A DNA stretch of 64,000 nt from Pseudomonadales bacterium. Its GTDB lineage: Bacteria; Pseudomonadota; Gammaproteobacteria; Pseudomonadales; Azotimanducaceae. This document shows positions 19,096 to 28,758 of this stretch, in pieces. Numbering within the stretch: position 1 is the stretch's first letter; every line of letters starts with the position of its first letter. The notes under the pieces were generated by a model, which ran no database searches, was not told the DNA's origin, and saw only the letters and a list, made by a program, of their open reading frames with translations. The stretch is from contig JANQJA010000009.1 in the NCBI GenBank assembly GCA_028281885.1, positions 1 through 64,000 of the forward strand, given 5' to 3'. Made by a program: the position numbers and the translations under genes.

Positions 19096-20716
19096 TGCTG
19101 CTGCCGCGCAGGACCTTTCCCCTGCAAGTAATGTTTTGGATGTGACTGATTTGTCGGTGGCGTTCCGTAATGTTCCGACCGTTCACAATGTCTCATTCGA
19201 GATCAAGCGGGGGGAGACGGTAGCCCTCGTAGGCGAATCCGGTTCCGGCAAGTCGGTGTCGGCGCTTTCCGTTTTACAGCTGTTGCCCTATCCGCTGGCA
19301 TCGCACCCGTCTGGCTCGATTGTGGTAGACGGCGTCGAGATGATGGGCGCGGACAGTGAGACGCTGCGTTCGATCCGTGGCAGCAAGGTCTCCATGATCT
19401 TCCAGGAGCCGATGACATCGCTGAACCCGTTGCATCGCATCGAAAAACAGATCGGTGAGATTCTGTTGATCCACCGGGGAATTCCCCTGGTAGATGCCAG
19501 ACCGCGAATTCTTGAATTGTTGAAACTCGTGGGTCTGCAGAATCCCGAGCAGAAGATGAAATCCTATCCCCATGAACTGTCTGGCGGTCAGCGCCAGCGG
19601 GTCATGATTGCAATGGCACTCGCCAATGAGCCCGATCTGCTGATCGCTGACGAGCCGACGACGGCGCTTGACGTGACCATTCAGGCGCAGATCCTGGAGT
19701 TGCTGAAAGATCTGCAGCAGCGTCTTGGTATGGCAATGCTGTTGATTACCCACGACCTTGGTGTTGTCAGGAAGATGGCCGATCGAATCTACGTGATGAC
19801 CAACGGCGAGGTGGTTGAGCGTGGCGACTGCGTCACGGTACTGGACACGCCGCAGCATGAGTACACTCGTCATCTGCTGTCGGCGGAACCCAAGGGGCAT
19901 CCCGTAGAGATCGACGAGTCCGCGGAAGAGATCCTTGCCTGTCATGATCTTTCGGTCCATTTCCCCATCGGCAAGGGATTTAGTTTTAAACGCGATTATT
20001 TCACCGCGGTGGACGAGGTCTCCCTGTCAGTGGGGCGAGGGCAGACGCTGGGGATTGTTGGCGAATCCGGTTCAGGCAAGACCACGCTCGGTCTTGCCAT
20101 CATGCGGCTGATCTCATCGGAAGGAGAGATTGTTGTTAACAACAGTCGGCTCGACGGTCTGAAGACCAATGCCTTGAGACCTCATCGGCGCGACCTTCAG
20201 ATCGTGTTTCAGGATCCGTTTGGCAGCTTGTCACCGCGGCTTTCCGTGCGCCAGATCATTGAAGAAGGATTGCTGATTCACGAACCTCAACTGACGGAAG
20301 ACGAACGCCGTCAGATGGTTGGCGATCTATTGGCCGAAGTGGGTCTGGATCCGTCGGCCCAGGAACGTTATCCCCATGAGTTTTCCGGCGGACAGCGTCA
20401 GCGAATTGCGATCGCGCGGGCACTGATTCTGCGACCCAAGGTCGTACTGCTTGACGAGCCGACGTCGGCGTTGGATATGTCGGTGCAGGCGCAGATGGTT
20501 GATTTGTTGCGCGACCTGCAACACAAGTACGCGCTGACCTATGTCTTCATCAGTCACGATCTGAAGGTGGTACGTGCGCTCAGTAATCACGTGCTGGTGA
20601 TGAAGGACGGCCAGATTGTGGAGTCCGGTACTGGTGATCAGATCTTTGATGATCCAAAGACCGACTACACCAGGGCGTTGATTGCCGCCGCGTTCGATTT
20701 CACTGCCAAAAGCTAA
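19067..20716 (+). CDS. Double ABC transporter ATPase (YejF-like, oligopeptide/microcin C type)
   Basis: The 549-residue protein contains two complete nucleotide-binding domains: Walker A GESGSGKS, signature LSGGQRQRV and Walker B in the first (residues 25-275), and GESGSGKT with FSGGQRQRI in the second (290-545). This matches YejF, which drives the YejABE peptide importer. No permease or binding protein is adjacent, so it would have to work with components elsewhere. The first ATG overlaps the TolC gene by 29 bases; ATGs at 19073 and 19088 are alternatives. Confidence 0.93.
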   Translation: MLMTRLPMTSAAAAQDLSPASNVLDVTDLSVAFRNVPTVHNVSFEIKRGETVALVGESGSGKSVSALSVLQLLPYPLASHPSGSIVVDGVEMMGADSETLRSIRGSKVSMIFQEPMTSLNPLHRIEKQIGEILLIHRGIPLVDARPRILELLKLVGLQNPEQKMKSYPHELSGGQRQRVMIAMALANEPDLLIADEPTTALDVTIQAQILELLKDLQQRLGMAMLLITHDLGVVRKMADRIYVMTNGEVVERGDCVTVLDTPQHEYTRHLLSAEPKGHPVEIDESAEEILACHDLSVHFPIGKGFSFKRDYFTAVDEVSLSVGRGQTLGIVGESGSGKTTLGLAIMRLISSEGEIVVNNSRLDGLKTNALRPHRRDLQIVFQDPFGSLSPRLSVRQIIEEGLLIHEPQLTEDERRQMVGDLLAEVGLDPSAQERYPHEFSGGQRQRIAIARALILRPKVVLLDEPTSALDMSVQAQMVDLLRDLQHKYALTYVFISHDLKVVRALSNHVLVMKDGQIVESGTGDQIFDDPKTDYTRALIAAAFDFTAKS

Positions 20717-20729
20717 CTGTTCCCTCGAG

Positions 20730-20751
20730 ACAGGCCAGCGGGCTGGCCTGT
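20730..20751 (+). terminator. Hairpin after the CHAT-TolC-ABC genes, probable terminator
   Basis: A 9-bp GC-rich stem (ACAGGCCAG / CTGGCCTGT) with a CGGG loop lies 13 bases after the ABC stop and is followed by TATCTTGTC. The T tract is poor, so termination may be weak. It separates the ABC gene from the convergent LLM gene. Confidence 0.55.
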
Positions 20752-20804
20752 ATCTTGTCGATGATGGCGGCGTTTACCTGCCACCGGCGATGATGCGTTG
20801 ATGG

Positions 20805-21719
20805 CTATGGCGCCTCCAGAAATTCACGGACCTCGGCAAGTCTCTCGGTGGAGGCGATGGCCTCATCCGGGTCGCGGTGCAAATTCCTGGTAATGATGTC
20901 GGTAAATCCCAATTCGCCGAATTCGGCCATCTGTTCCGCGACGGTTTCTGCATCCCCGATGATCAATGCATCCGGATCAAATCCGCGATAGCCATTTTTT
21001 GCCACTGCCTGGCGTGTGCGCTGCGCTTCTGATTCGCTGTCGGCGACATAGATGTCGCGCCTGATCGAAATGGTCGCTGGTATGTCCTTGCTGTAGCTGG
21101 CAAGGGCTTGTTTGTAGATGTTGATGGCATCGCTTGCCTGCTCAAGGGTCAGGCCGGGATCCGCCAGCCAGGCGTCACCCAATCGGGCCGCTCGATCAAT
21201 AGCAGCCGGCGCAGTGGCACCGATCCAGACCTCGATTGGGGAAGGCGGCAGCGGTGAAATGGTCGCCTTGTTGAAGGTCCAGCGCCCATTGAGGCTGACT
21301 TGCTCGCCTCGCCAGAGTCGGCGGAGACAATCCAGCGATTGTTCAAACGCTGATGGCCGGTATCGAATGTTTGCTCCCATGCCATTGAATTGAGCCTCGT
21401 CGCGACCAAGACCGCATTGCATGATGAACTTGCCGCGGGCAATGCAGGCGAGTGTTGCGGTCTGTTCCGCCGCCAGCACGGGGTTCCAGAGGGGCAGGAG
21501 AAACAGGGCACCCGCGTCACGCTGGTCCCATTCCGCAAGGAGGCGGCCCATCATTGGCGTGTTCTGGTAGTAGGGTGAACGGGTGACGTGATGATCGCCG
21601 ACAAAAAGCGAGTCAAGACCAGCTCGGGCGGCTGCCGCTGCACGATCAATCATGCGTTGCGCGCCGGCCCGTACATCCTCGACCGGATGGGAACTGGTAA
21701 TCGACATACCGATCCTCAT
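20805..21719 (-). CDS. LLM-class flavin-dependent oxidoreductase
   Basis: From the ATG giving MRIGMSITSSHPVEDVRAGA the protein has 304 residues and folds as a luciferase-like TIM barrel. Supporting segments are GLDSLFVGDHHVTRSPYYQNTP, IMQCGLGRDEAQFNGMGAN, and PIEVWIGATAPAAIDRAARLGD. An upstream start exists but adds a basic, non-conserved leader. The cofactor could be F420 or FMN, and the GLGRDEAQFNGMG region is typical of the F420/FMN monooxygenase-reductase group. The substrate is unknown; no F420 genes are in the window. Confidence 0.87.
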   Translation of the reverse strand: MRIGMSITSSHPVEDVRAGAQRMIDRAAAAARAGLDSLFVGDHHVTRSPYYQNTPMMGRLLAEWDQRDAGALFLLPLWNPVLAAEQTATLACIARGKFIMQCGLGRDEAQFNGMGANIRYRPSAFEQSLDCLRRLWRGEQVSLNGRWTFNKATISPLPPSPIEVWIGATAPAAIDRAARLGDAWLADPGLTLEQASDAINIYKQALASYSKDIPATISIRRDIYVADSESEAQRTRQAVAKNGYRGFDPDALIIGDAETVAEQMAEFGELGFTDIITRNLHRDPDEAIASTERLAEVREFLEAP

Positions 21720-21829
21720 AGGTGGATGGTAACGCAAATCGACATTGGAATGGGTGCGGGAAATGTGAGTTAATGCGCCACTGCCTTGCCTCAAGATAGA
21801 GTTAAGAAATCTTTAAAGATCAATAAGTT

Positions 21830-23227
21830 ATGATCGGTGTAGGAATAGATTTCGGGACCTCCAATTCAGCCGCTGCCTGGTATGACGGAACCTCTGTCAC
21901 GCTGATTCCGCTTGAGCGAACTGAGGCCATCATGCCGACCGCGACGCATCTCGATCGCGAACTCAGGACGCGCACCGGCCAGGCAGCCGTTACTCAGTAC
22001 ATCGAAGAAAATCGTGACCGCATTGTTGAATTGACGCCGGAAGTCATCGGCAAGAGTCAGCTGCTGACGGGTGACCGCGATGTTGAGGATCCCAACTCAG
22101 CAGCTGAGATCACTGCCGGTCTTGTCTATGGCCAGGCACATGTGGACCGTGGCATGCCGGGCAGGTTGTTTCGTGGTGTAAAGCGTTTGTTGGGAAATCC
22201 AACGATCAAACGATTATTGGTATTTAATCACCCTTTTCGACTGGTGGCGCTCATCACGCCGGTCTTGATTCATATTCGTCAGTCCATCGAGCGCGTAGTG
22301 CCGGAAACTCTCAAAGGAGTTCATTTTGGGCATCCGGTGCGATTCGAAGGCCAGGACGAGAGTCGCAATCAACTTGGCCTCCACCGACTGAAGGAAGCCT
22401 GTGACTATGCCGGTTTCGAAGATGTCACGTTTTATCCCGAGCCGGTCGCAGCGACACTGAGTTACCTGCAGGAAGCGTCAGCACCCGAAAGTGGTCGGGT
22501 ACTGACGGTAGATTTTGGCGGCGGTACGCTGGACCTGAGTATCGTTGAGTTCAGCGGTCTGTCGTTCGAAGTACTGGCAACCGCCGGGGTGCCTATCGGA
22601 GGGGATCATATCGATCAGCTGATCTTCAAAGCACTGTTGTTTCCGCTGCTGGGTAAGGGCGAGGTCTGGTCCAGGGTGAAGGATGGCAAGCTGATCGAAA
22701 ATGAGTTTCCGTTTGATGAATTTGAGGAGCGGCTATTGAACTGGGCGGTGACGTACACCCTCAATCAGAATCGGTATCGAGCCAAGGTAGCAGACTGTAT
22801 CCGCCAGGGAGGCGGGGCTGCTGAGAAGTTCGAACGGCTGGACGAGCTGATTACGCACAACTACAGCTATCTCGTCTTCCAGAACATCAAGCGGGCTAAG
22901 GCGAATCTTTCCACCGAAGAAGAAACCCTGCTGGATATTCCGGAACTGGATATTTCCGTCAAGTTTACACGTCAGCAGTTCGAGCAGATCATGCAGGGAC
23001 TGCTGGTGGAAATAGAAGCGATTGTCGACCGGGTGCTCGCCGAAGCACGGCTGCAACCCGAGGACATTGATGTCGTCATTCGCACCGGCGGCTCATCCCA
23101 GATCGCATCCGTCAGAGAGTTGCTGGAAAACAAATTCCCCGAACGTGTCACTGAGCATGATCCCTTTACCAGTGTGGCGGCGGGTCTCGCTATCGCCAGT
23201 TTCCATGGATACCAGTTCTCGGTTTAG
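21830..23227 (+). CDS. Hsp70 family protein (YegD-like)
   Basis: The 465-residue protein has only the actin-like ATPase domain of Hsp70. Phosphate 1 is GIDFGTSNSAAAWYDG, phosphate 2 is VDFGGGTLDLSIVEF, the connecting EPVAATLSYLQ is present, and the adenosine motif is VIRTGGSSQIASVRELL. There is no peptide-binding domain and the length equals E. coli YegD (450). It is a putative atypical chaperone of undefined clients. The next gene starts within or just after its 3' end, so the two may be cotranscribed. Confidence 0.92.
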   Translation: MIGVGIDFGTSNSAAAWYDGTSVTLIPLERTEAIMPTATHLDRELRTRTGQAAVTQYIEENRDRIVELTPEVIGKSQLLTGDRDVEDPNSAAEITAGLVYGQAHVDRGMPGRLFRGVKRLLGNPTIKRLLVFNHPFRLVALITPVLIHIRQSIERVVPETLKGVHFGHPVRFEGQDESRNQLGLHRLKEACDYAGFEDVTFYPEPVAATLSYLQEASAPESGRVLTVDFGGGTLDLSIVEFSGLSFEVLATAGVPIGGDHIDQLIFKALLFPLLGKGEVWSRVKDGKLIENEFPFDEFEERLLNWAVTYTLNQNRYRAKVADCIRQGGGAAEKFERLDELITHNYSYLVFQNIKRAKANLSTEEETLLDIPELDISVKFTRQQFEQIMQGLLVEIEAIVDRVLAEARLQPEDIDVVIRTGGSSQIASVRELLENKFPERVTEHDPFTSVAAGLAIASFHGYQFSV

Positions 23228-23237
23228 CGCCTTGCCG

Positions 23238-24746
23238 ATGCTTCGTCACCTCATTGTTACAGTGCTGGCCCTTGCAGCAGAACCCCTGCAGGCTGATGGT
23301 CAACCTTTTCGGGTATCGGTGATTGAAGCGGGAGCGCCCGTGTCCCAGCTTGTGCTGGGTGGAAACTTCGGCGGCGAAGGTCCTGCGTTGTTCATTGTGA
23401 GGGTTGATGCGGAGGGGATACGGAACGGTTTTCTCTATCCCGTTGATCAGGGAAGTGTCCAGCCAGAACCTGTCAGGACCATGACAATCGACACGGGCGC
23501 TATCGTCGCAGACGTGGGGCGTACCCCTGACGGTGATGCGATCGTCTGGATCACAGGAGATCATATTATTCAGTTTGATCCCTGGCGGGACACGGTACGG
23601 CACATTGGCAGGGTGCGATCGATCTACGCTGTTGCGGTACCTACCCGGATACCACGGATTAATTTCTTTCGTGATTTGAATGACGATGGTCTGGACGATC
23701 TGGTGATTCCTGATTTCAACGGATACCACGTTCAGGTTCAGCGCCGCGATGGCAGTTTTAGTGATCCGGTGGTACTGGAGGCTGCTCCTCATATGGATCT
23801 TTCCTACGAGAACTTTCCTGGGTTCCAGCCGCGGTCGTTGTTCATCGCTGACATGAATGGCGATGGCCGTAATGATGCTGTTTTTGCGATGAAAGAAGGA
23901 CTCCGATACTACGCCCAGCAGGCGGATGGCACTTTCTTGAGCCGGCCATCGCTGATTACGCTGCCGCGCCGGTACGACTTTTCCGGTCGTGAGGAGCTGG
24001 CGTTGCGGTTGCGCAATGAAGATCAGTCCGACCTTGAACTGACGGGTATCTACCAGGTCAGGGACCTTGATGGCGCCGGCGGGCCGGAACTCGTGACTTT
24101 GACCCTGACCAGTCGCGGGGTATTCAGAAAAGAGACCACCTATAACATCTATCCCGGCCGCATTGACGGGAAGGGACAGGTCAGGTTTGCAGAGTTGCCC
24201 ACCTCGATACTGGCATCCAGGGGCTACCAGTTTGATACCGGTGAAAAGGATCTGAACGGCGATGGCTCGATCGATCTGGCGATTTCATCCATCCGCCTGG
24301 GGATTGGCAAGATTGTCGGGGCGTTACTGACCGGATCGGTAGATTTTGACCTGGATTTCTTCCCGATGATCGGCGGGCGATATGAAGATGCGCCAGCGAT
24401 CAGTCGGAAAATTACCGCACTGATTGATCTGTCATCTGGGGAGATCTTTTTTCCGTTTGTGGTGATGACTGACCTGGATGGCGATGGACATCTGGAGCTG
24501 CTGTTTCAGGATGGGTCGGAGACAATGCGCATCTATCGGGGAAGGCCAGGACCCGGCTTGTTCGATACGAAAGCGACGCTGGTCAAGGTGCCGCTGCCGG
24601 GAGATCCTGAACTTGTTGAGCTGGCGGACGTTGATGGCGATGGCTATCAGGATCTGGTGATGCGCATTGAGGCAGCGGGCAGCGACAGCCGTGTCGTCGT
24701 ATTGATGACGCGCCGGCCCGGCGCGGAGACGATCAGGGCGGACTAG
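23238..24746 (+). CDS. Exported FG-GAP/VCBS repeat protein
   Basis: From the ATG at 23238 the protein has 502 residues and a signal peptide (LRHLIVTVLALAAEPLQA). It carries at least five DxDxDG-type calcium loops: DLNDDGLDDLVIPD, DMNGDGRNDAVF, DLNGDGSIDLAIS, DLDGDGHLELLF and DVDGDGYQDLVM, which mark an integrin-like beta-propeller. It is predicted to be secreted or periplasmic and to bind Ca2+; ligand and partner are unknown. An ATG at 23205 overlapping the Hsp70 gene is a possible alternative. The direct link to an Hsp70-like gene is unusual. Confidence 0.85.
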   Translation: MLRHLIVTVLALAAEPLQADGQPFRVSVIEAGAPVSQLVLGGNFGGEGPALFIVRVDAEGIRNGFLYPVDQGSVQPEPVRTMTIDTGAIVADVGRTPDGDAIVWITGDHIIQFDPWRDTVRHIGRVRSIYAVAVPTRIPRINFFRDLNDDGLDDLVIPDFNGYHVQVQRRDGSFSDPVVLEAAPHMDLSYENFPGFQPRSLFIADMNGDGRNDAVFAMKEGLRYYAQQADGTFLSRPSLITLPRRYDFSGREELALRLRNEDQSDLELTGIYQVRDLDGAGGPELVTLTLTSRGVFRKETTYNIYPGRIDGKGQVRFAELPTSILASRGYQFDTGEKDLNGDGSIDLAISSIRLGIGKIVGALLTGSVDFDLDFFPMIGGRYEDAPAISRKITALIDLSSGEIFFPFVVMTDLDGDGHLELLFQDGSETMRIYRGRPGPGLFDTKATLVKVPLPGDPELVELADVDGDGYQDLVMRIEAAGSDSRVVVLMTRRPGAETIRAD

Positions 24747-24874
24747 CGCGCATATTGCACCAAATCATTTGTACTGGTCGTCTGGGTCAGACAATTCAGG
24801 GAGGTACATAAATACGATGAAATCACACGTTGTCGGCCACTGGTATTTACCTGAATCTCGCTCGTTCTTTCCCC

Positions 24875-24937
24875 CCTGAGCTGCCGTGCTCGCTGCGCCG
24901 TGTTCTCGATACGGCTGCGCTCACGAGCCAGCTCAGG
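24875..24937. repeat. Large imperfect inverted repeat (REP-like) between convergent genes
   Basis: CCTGAGCTG at 24875-24883 pairs with CAGCTCAGG at 24929-24937, and inner arms rich in GCTCGCTGCGCCGT and ACGGCTGCGCTCACGAG pair partly around the loop GTTCTCGAT. A run of six A follows on the plus strand, so there is no T tract in terminator position for the plus gene. It looks like a mobile palindromic (REP/BIME-like) unit or a structured 3' element. The rest of the gap 24747-24985 shows no gene. Confidence 0.55.
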
Positions 24938-24985
24938 AGAAAAAAGCCCTTCGCGATTGTTCAGGCATTTAGTGCAATATCCGCG

Positions 24986-27775
24986 CTAGCGGCCGCTGCC
25001 GCCGGACTCGTTCGTGGGGATGCCGTCAAACCGGCCGCGACTGAACACCAGCAGTTGTTGTGTGTTGATTCGGTCGTAAAGGTCCTCAAAGAAGTCGACC
25101 ATGTCAGGTTGGGATAACACATCGATCTCAGCAGCCAGTTGCATGTGGCTGTCAAACGTTGTGTTTCCCCGATCAAGATCCTGCCAGTAACGCCGGCTTC
25201 GTTCCTGGATGTTCTTGTCAGTTTCCATTAGCTGGCTGATGAGTCCCGCCTTGTACTGTTCAAATGTCGTGGCTGGCATATTGGTGATCTCACCGATCTG
25301 TTGACGCAGAAATTCCGTCGTGCGAGCGACTAGTACGTCTGGTGCGGCGACAGGCGACTGAATCAGGAAGGTGACTCCACCGCGCTGATAGACGGGCGCG
25401 CTGAACACGGTCACCGAATATCCCAGCTGTTGTTCGGTACGAAGAGAGGCGAAGAATGCGCTGCGCATCAGTTGCGCTGCCAGTGACGAGCGAGCTCGTG
25501 ACGTGAATAATTCATCCGGGTCCTGGAGATGGAGCACGATGGAGGCATCGTTGTGGTCGATCTCCACCTCGTGCAGCCAGGGACCATCGACGTCCCTGAC
25601 AACCGGCTTGGCCACATTCACTTCAGCGATGTTCAATTGGCGTTCCAGTAACATGGCGAGCGCATCGATGGCATCGGCCTCAACGTTGCCTACGACCATT
25701 GCTTCTACATCGGTGCGATCAAAGACCTTGTCTCGCCAGGTGGAAAGTTGATCGAGGCCCACCGATTCAAGCAGGGCAGCCTGCTCTTCCGGCGGCCAGC
25801 TTGACGAGAGTAGCAGGTCAACCTTTGCGTTACGGGTCTGACGTAATGGCAGTTCCGATTTCTGGTTTCGCAGTGAGCGGAGCATGTCTGCTTTCAGTAC
25901 GTTGAAGCGTGCCGGATCCAGTTCCAAGCTTGGCATGATATCCAGAATCTGCTGCAGCAGAACCAGTTGTTTGTCGTTGTAGCCGCTGGTTGTGATCCGG
26001 AAACCTTTCGGGGGCGTGGCGAGGTCGTAGCCGACCCCGGCCAACAGTGCGGGATAGGAAAGGGTGTTCAACGCATCCTGAACCATTCGCAGATACAGCG
26101 AACCGAGTACGCGATCTTCCAGCTCAATCAGGCCACCGTCGTTTCTGAGGCTGATGTTGAATACGGCTCTTGGCACACCAAACGACGTATCCTGATCGGA
26201 CCAGATCGTGAGTCCGTCGTCCCTGCGGGTAATACGGGGAAGTTCGGACGAGTCCGCATCCACCAGTGACAGGTTTTCGGGTATGAAAGGGTTTGGTGCT
26301 GGCAGATGCAGATTCATGTCTTCGACCTGTTGCCTTGGAATCGGGCCACGGCGAAGACGATAGCCAACATCGAAGTACTCTGTGACCTGGTCGGTCTCGA
26401 CATCTGGTCCGACAATTTCCATTAACGCATTACCTGGCGTCAGCAGGTCGAGATAGCGCTTGATCAGGTCGGCGTCGAACCGTTCCATCAGATAGTTCTG
26501 CGTAATCACGTCTGCCACCGGGAACTTTGCGAAGGCCGGTGACAGGATCCTTGCCATTCTTGATGCGGGTTGCTTGTCCTGGAATCGGAAACTGAGTTCC
26601 GCGACCCGCGACTGCTCATCGTAAAGCCATTGGGCAGGCGGGCTGTTGCGCAGCATCTCAATGTAGTCGAATACGGCGTCTGTGATCTGTGGGATGTGTT
26701 CCCGGCCTTCCGGTGTCAGCGAGATATTGATGGAAATCGTACTGGTGTCCTGGTCGATTGACTGAGCCCAGGCGCCCATGCCGGTGATCCATCCTTGCTG
26801 GATCAGCGCACGATGGATGCTTCCTTCAGCTTCATGGCCGAGCAGATTGGCGATATAGGCGCCAGGTTTGACGCGGTAGTGACGATCCAGATTGGGCACC
26901 GGAAAGCTGAAGGATACCGAGTAATTGTCCTTTAGCGATTGGTGAGTCAAAACGGCGGGTAGCTGATCCGCAGTGAACAAGGGTACCGTCACGTTGAAAT
27001 CCGGAAGATTGCGGTTGGGTATCTGGTTAAAGATCGGAACGACGAGCGCCTGCAGGTGATCGATCGGTTCGGGGCCGACCACCACCAGTGCCATCTGGTT
27101 GGCAGAGTACTCAGATTCAAACAGGGTGACCAACGCATCGCGGGCCGTGTCATCAAAAGAGTCGAGCGTGCCGATATTGAACTGGCCGAAAGGGTGTTCT
27201 GGGTTGACCGCCGCCTTGGAAGCCATGAACCCTCGCCAGTTATCGTCTCTGATGCGCAGCCGGTACTCGGAATCGACCGCATTTCGTTCGCGCGCAACGT
27301 AATCCGGGTCGAGAGTAGGGGAGATAAAGAAATGCGCGAACCGGTCCAGCGCCTCGGGGAAGTATTCGGGGCGGATATCGAAGAAGTAATTGGTCAGGTC
27401 CGTGGCCGTGTAGGCGTTGGCGCGTCCGCCATGAGCCTGGATGAACTTGAAATAACCGTCAGTTTCCGGGTATTTGTCGGTACCGATAAAGAGCATGTGT
27501 TCAAGAAAATGGGCGAGCCCGGGATAGCCTTCAGGGTCCGAGTAATTTCCCCTGAATACGCTTAGTGATGCCGCGGACTTGTCGGCTTCCAGATCAGAAA
27601 TCAGCAGAACCTTGAGGGCGTTGTCGAGCTGGATAAAACGATAGTCCCTGTCGTCGTTAGGGCTGATCCTGATCTGCTCGACCGCGGCGACCCCCTCCGG
27701 CAGGGAGAGATTGGCGCAGCTCGAAACACCAACGATAACGACTACAATGGCAGCTATGAGAGCGACGGCGCGCAT
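24986..27775 (-). CDS. Insulinase-like M16 metallopeptidase (pitrilysin/PtrA type), probable lipoprotein
   Basis: From the ATG giving MRAVALIAAIVVVIVGVSSC the protein has 929 residues. The Zn site is the inverted HxxEH motif HFLEH (His89, Glu92, His93), with the third ligand in ERNAVDSEY further on. Four M16 half-domains are expected for this length, as in E. coli pitrilysin (962). The N-terminal hydrophobic stretch ends in VSSC, which may be a lipobox with Cys20 as lipidation site, placing the enzyme in the periplasm. It degrades peptides and small unfolded proteins. Confidence 0.93.
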   Translation of the reverse strand: MRAVALIAAIVVVIVGVSSCANLSLPEGVAAVEQIRISPNDDRDYRFIQLDNALKVLLISDLEADKSAASLSVFRGNYSDPEGYPGLAHFLEHMLFIGTDKYPETDGYFKFIQAHGGRANAYTATDLTNYFFDIRPEYFPEALDRFAHFFISPTLDPDYVARERNAVDSEYRLRIRDDNWRGFMASKAAVNPEHPFGQFNIGTLDSFDDTARDALVTLFESEYSANQMALVVVGPEPIDHLQALVVPIFNQIPNRNLPDFNVTVPLFTADQLPAVLTHQSLKDNYSVSFSFPVPNLDRHYRVKPGAYIANLLGHEAEGSIHRALIQQGWITGMGAWAQSIDQDTSTISINISLTPEGREHIPQITDAVFDYIEMLRNSPPAQWLYDEQSRVAELSFRFQDKQPASRMARILSPAFAKFPVADVITQNYLMERFDADLIKRYLDLLTPGNALMEIVGPDVETDQVTEYFDVGYRLRRGPIPRQQVEDMNLHLPAPNPFIPENLSLVDADSSELPRITRRDDGLTIWSDQDTSFGVPRAVFNISLRNDGGLIELEDRVLGSLYLRMVQDALNTLSYPALLAGVGYDLATPPKGFRITTSGYNDKQLVLLQQILDIMPSLELDPARFNVLKADMLRSLRNQKSELPLRQTRNAKVDLLLSSSWPPEEQAALLESVGLDQLSTWRDKVFDRTDVEAMVVGNVEADAIDALAMLLERQLNIAEVNVAKPVVRDVDGPWLHEVEIDHNDASIVLHLQDPDELFTSRARSSLAAQLMRSAFFASLRTEQQLGYSVTVFSAPVYQRGGVTFLIQSPVAAPDVLVARTTEFLRQQIGEITNMPATTFEQYKAGLISQLMETDKNIQERSRRYWQDLDRGNTTFDSHMQLAAEIDVLSQPDMVDFFEDLYDRINTQQLLVFSRGRFDGIPTNESGGSGR

Positions 27776-27855
27776 AAAGACTCTTTCCCTGGCGAAGACG
27801 ATCAATACTGCATGATAGCAGGACGAACGCAATGCAAGTGCGGTGAGGAGAACTG

Positions 27856-28758
27856 ATGTCTCGACGACACACCATCAGGGGGGCGGGCTGTACGCTCACG
27901 GTCGTTGAGTTTGGCGACCCTGGCGGGCCGCCGGTTGTAGTGCTGCATGGCCTCCGGGATCATGCCATGTCGATGCGGTGGCTGGCCGAAGCCCTCGCTG
28001 ACCGCTACCGGGTCATCGTGCCGGACCTCAGGGGGCATGGTGACAGTGACAAACCCGGCAGCTACGCGCTGGTGGAGTTCGTAGCTGACCTCATGGCCGT
28101 GATACGCCATTTCGGGCTGGAAGCGCCGATACTGATTGGCCACAGCCTGGGTGGTCATATCGTTTGCAAATATGCCGCGCTTTACCCCGAGGTTGTCACC
28201 GCGGTGATTGTTGCTGACGGCCTGGGCGGACCCCCCATTGACGTGGAGAACCCCATCGAGCATCGCCGCCGGGTCTGGCAATCAAATGTCCAGACGGCGC
28301 TTGAGTTGCAGGATCACCGACGTCGGATGACCGATGCGGTAGAGGCTCGTCAGCGGCTGCGGGAGAACAATCCCCTGATATCTGAAGAACTCTGCAGGAC
28401 CGTGGTTGAGTACGGGATCGAACCTCACCCGGGTGGCGGGGTTCGCTGGAAGTGGGATCCCATGGTTCCCAAGGTCTGGGGTACGTTCAATCTTGACGAG
28501 AACGAGATGAACTGGCGAATGATCGAGTGTCCGACGCTCATCGTCACCGGAGATCGTGCCATGGATCACTGGGCCAGGTTACGGCGCTATGAAGGCGACC
28601 TTGGTGTCATTCATGATAAGGCAATAGAGCGGAGTCTGGCGGCGTTTTCTGATGCGCGGCATGTTCAGATCGACGATGCCGGACACATGCTGCACTATGA
28701 TCAGCCGGCACAGCTGAATACGGTGATTAAACAGTTCCTGGAAACTTTACCCGCCTGA
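27856..28758 (+). CDS. Alpha/beta hydrolase
   Basis: The 300-residue protein has the oxyanion segment VVLHGLRDHAMSMRWLAEAL, the nucleophile elbow GHSLGGH and the catalytic His in DAGHMLHYDQP; an acid is likely near VTGDRAMDHW. The fold is typical of epoxide-hydrolase or ester-hydrolase relatives; the substrate is unknown. GAGGAG precedes the ATG. It is divergent from the M16 gene and its 3' end overlaps the convergent RND gene by 12 bases. Confidence 0.9.
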   Translation: MSRRHTIRGAGCTLTVVEFGDPGGPPVVVLHGLRDHAMSMRWLAEALADRYRVIVPDLRGHGDSDKPGSYALVEFVADLMAVIRHFGLEAPILIGHSLGGHIVCKYAALYPEVVTAVIVADGLGGPPIDVENPIEHRRRVWQSNVQTALELQDHRRRMTDAVEARQRLRENNPLISEELCRTVVEYGIEPHPGGGVRWKWDPMVPKVWGTFNLDENEMNWRMIECPTLIVTGDRAMDHWARLRRYEGDLGVIHDKAIERSLAAFSDARHVQIDDAGHMLHYDQPAQLNTVIKQFLETLPA

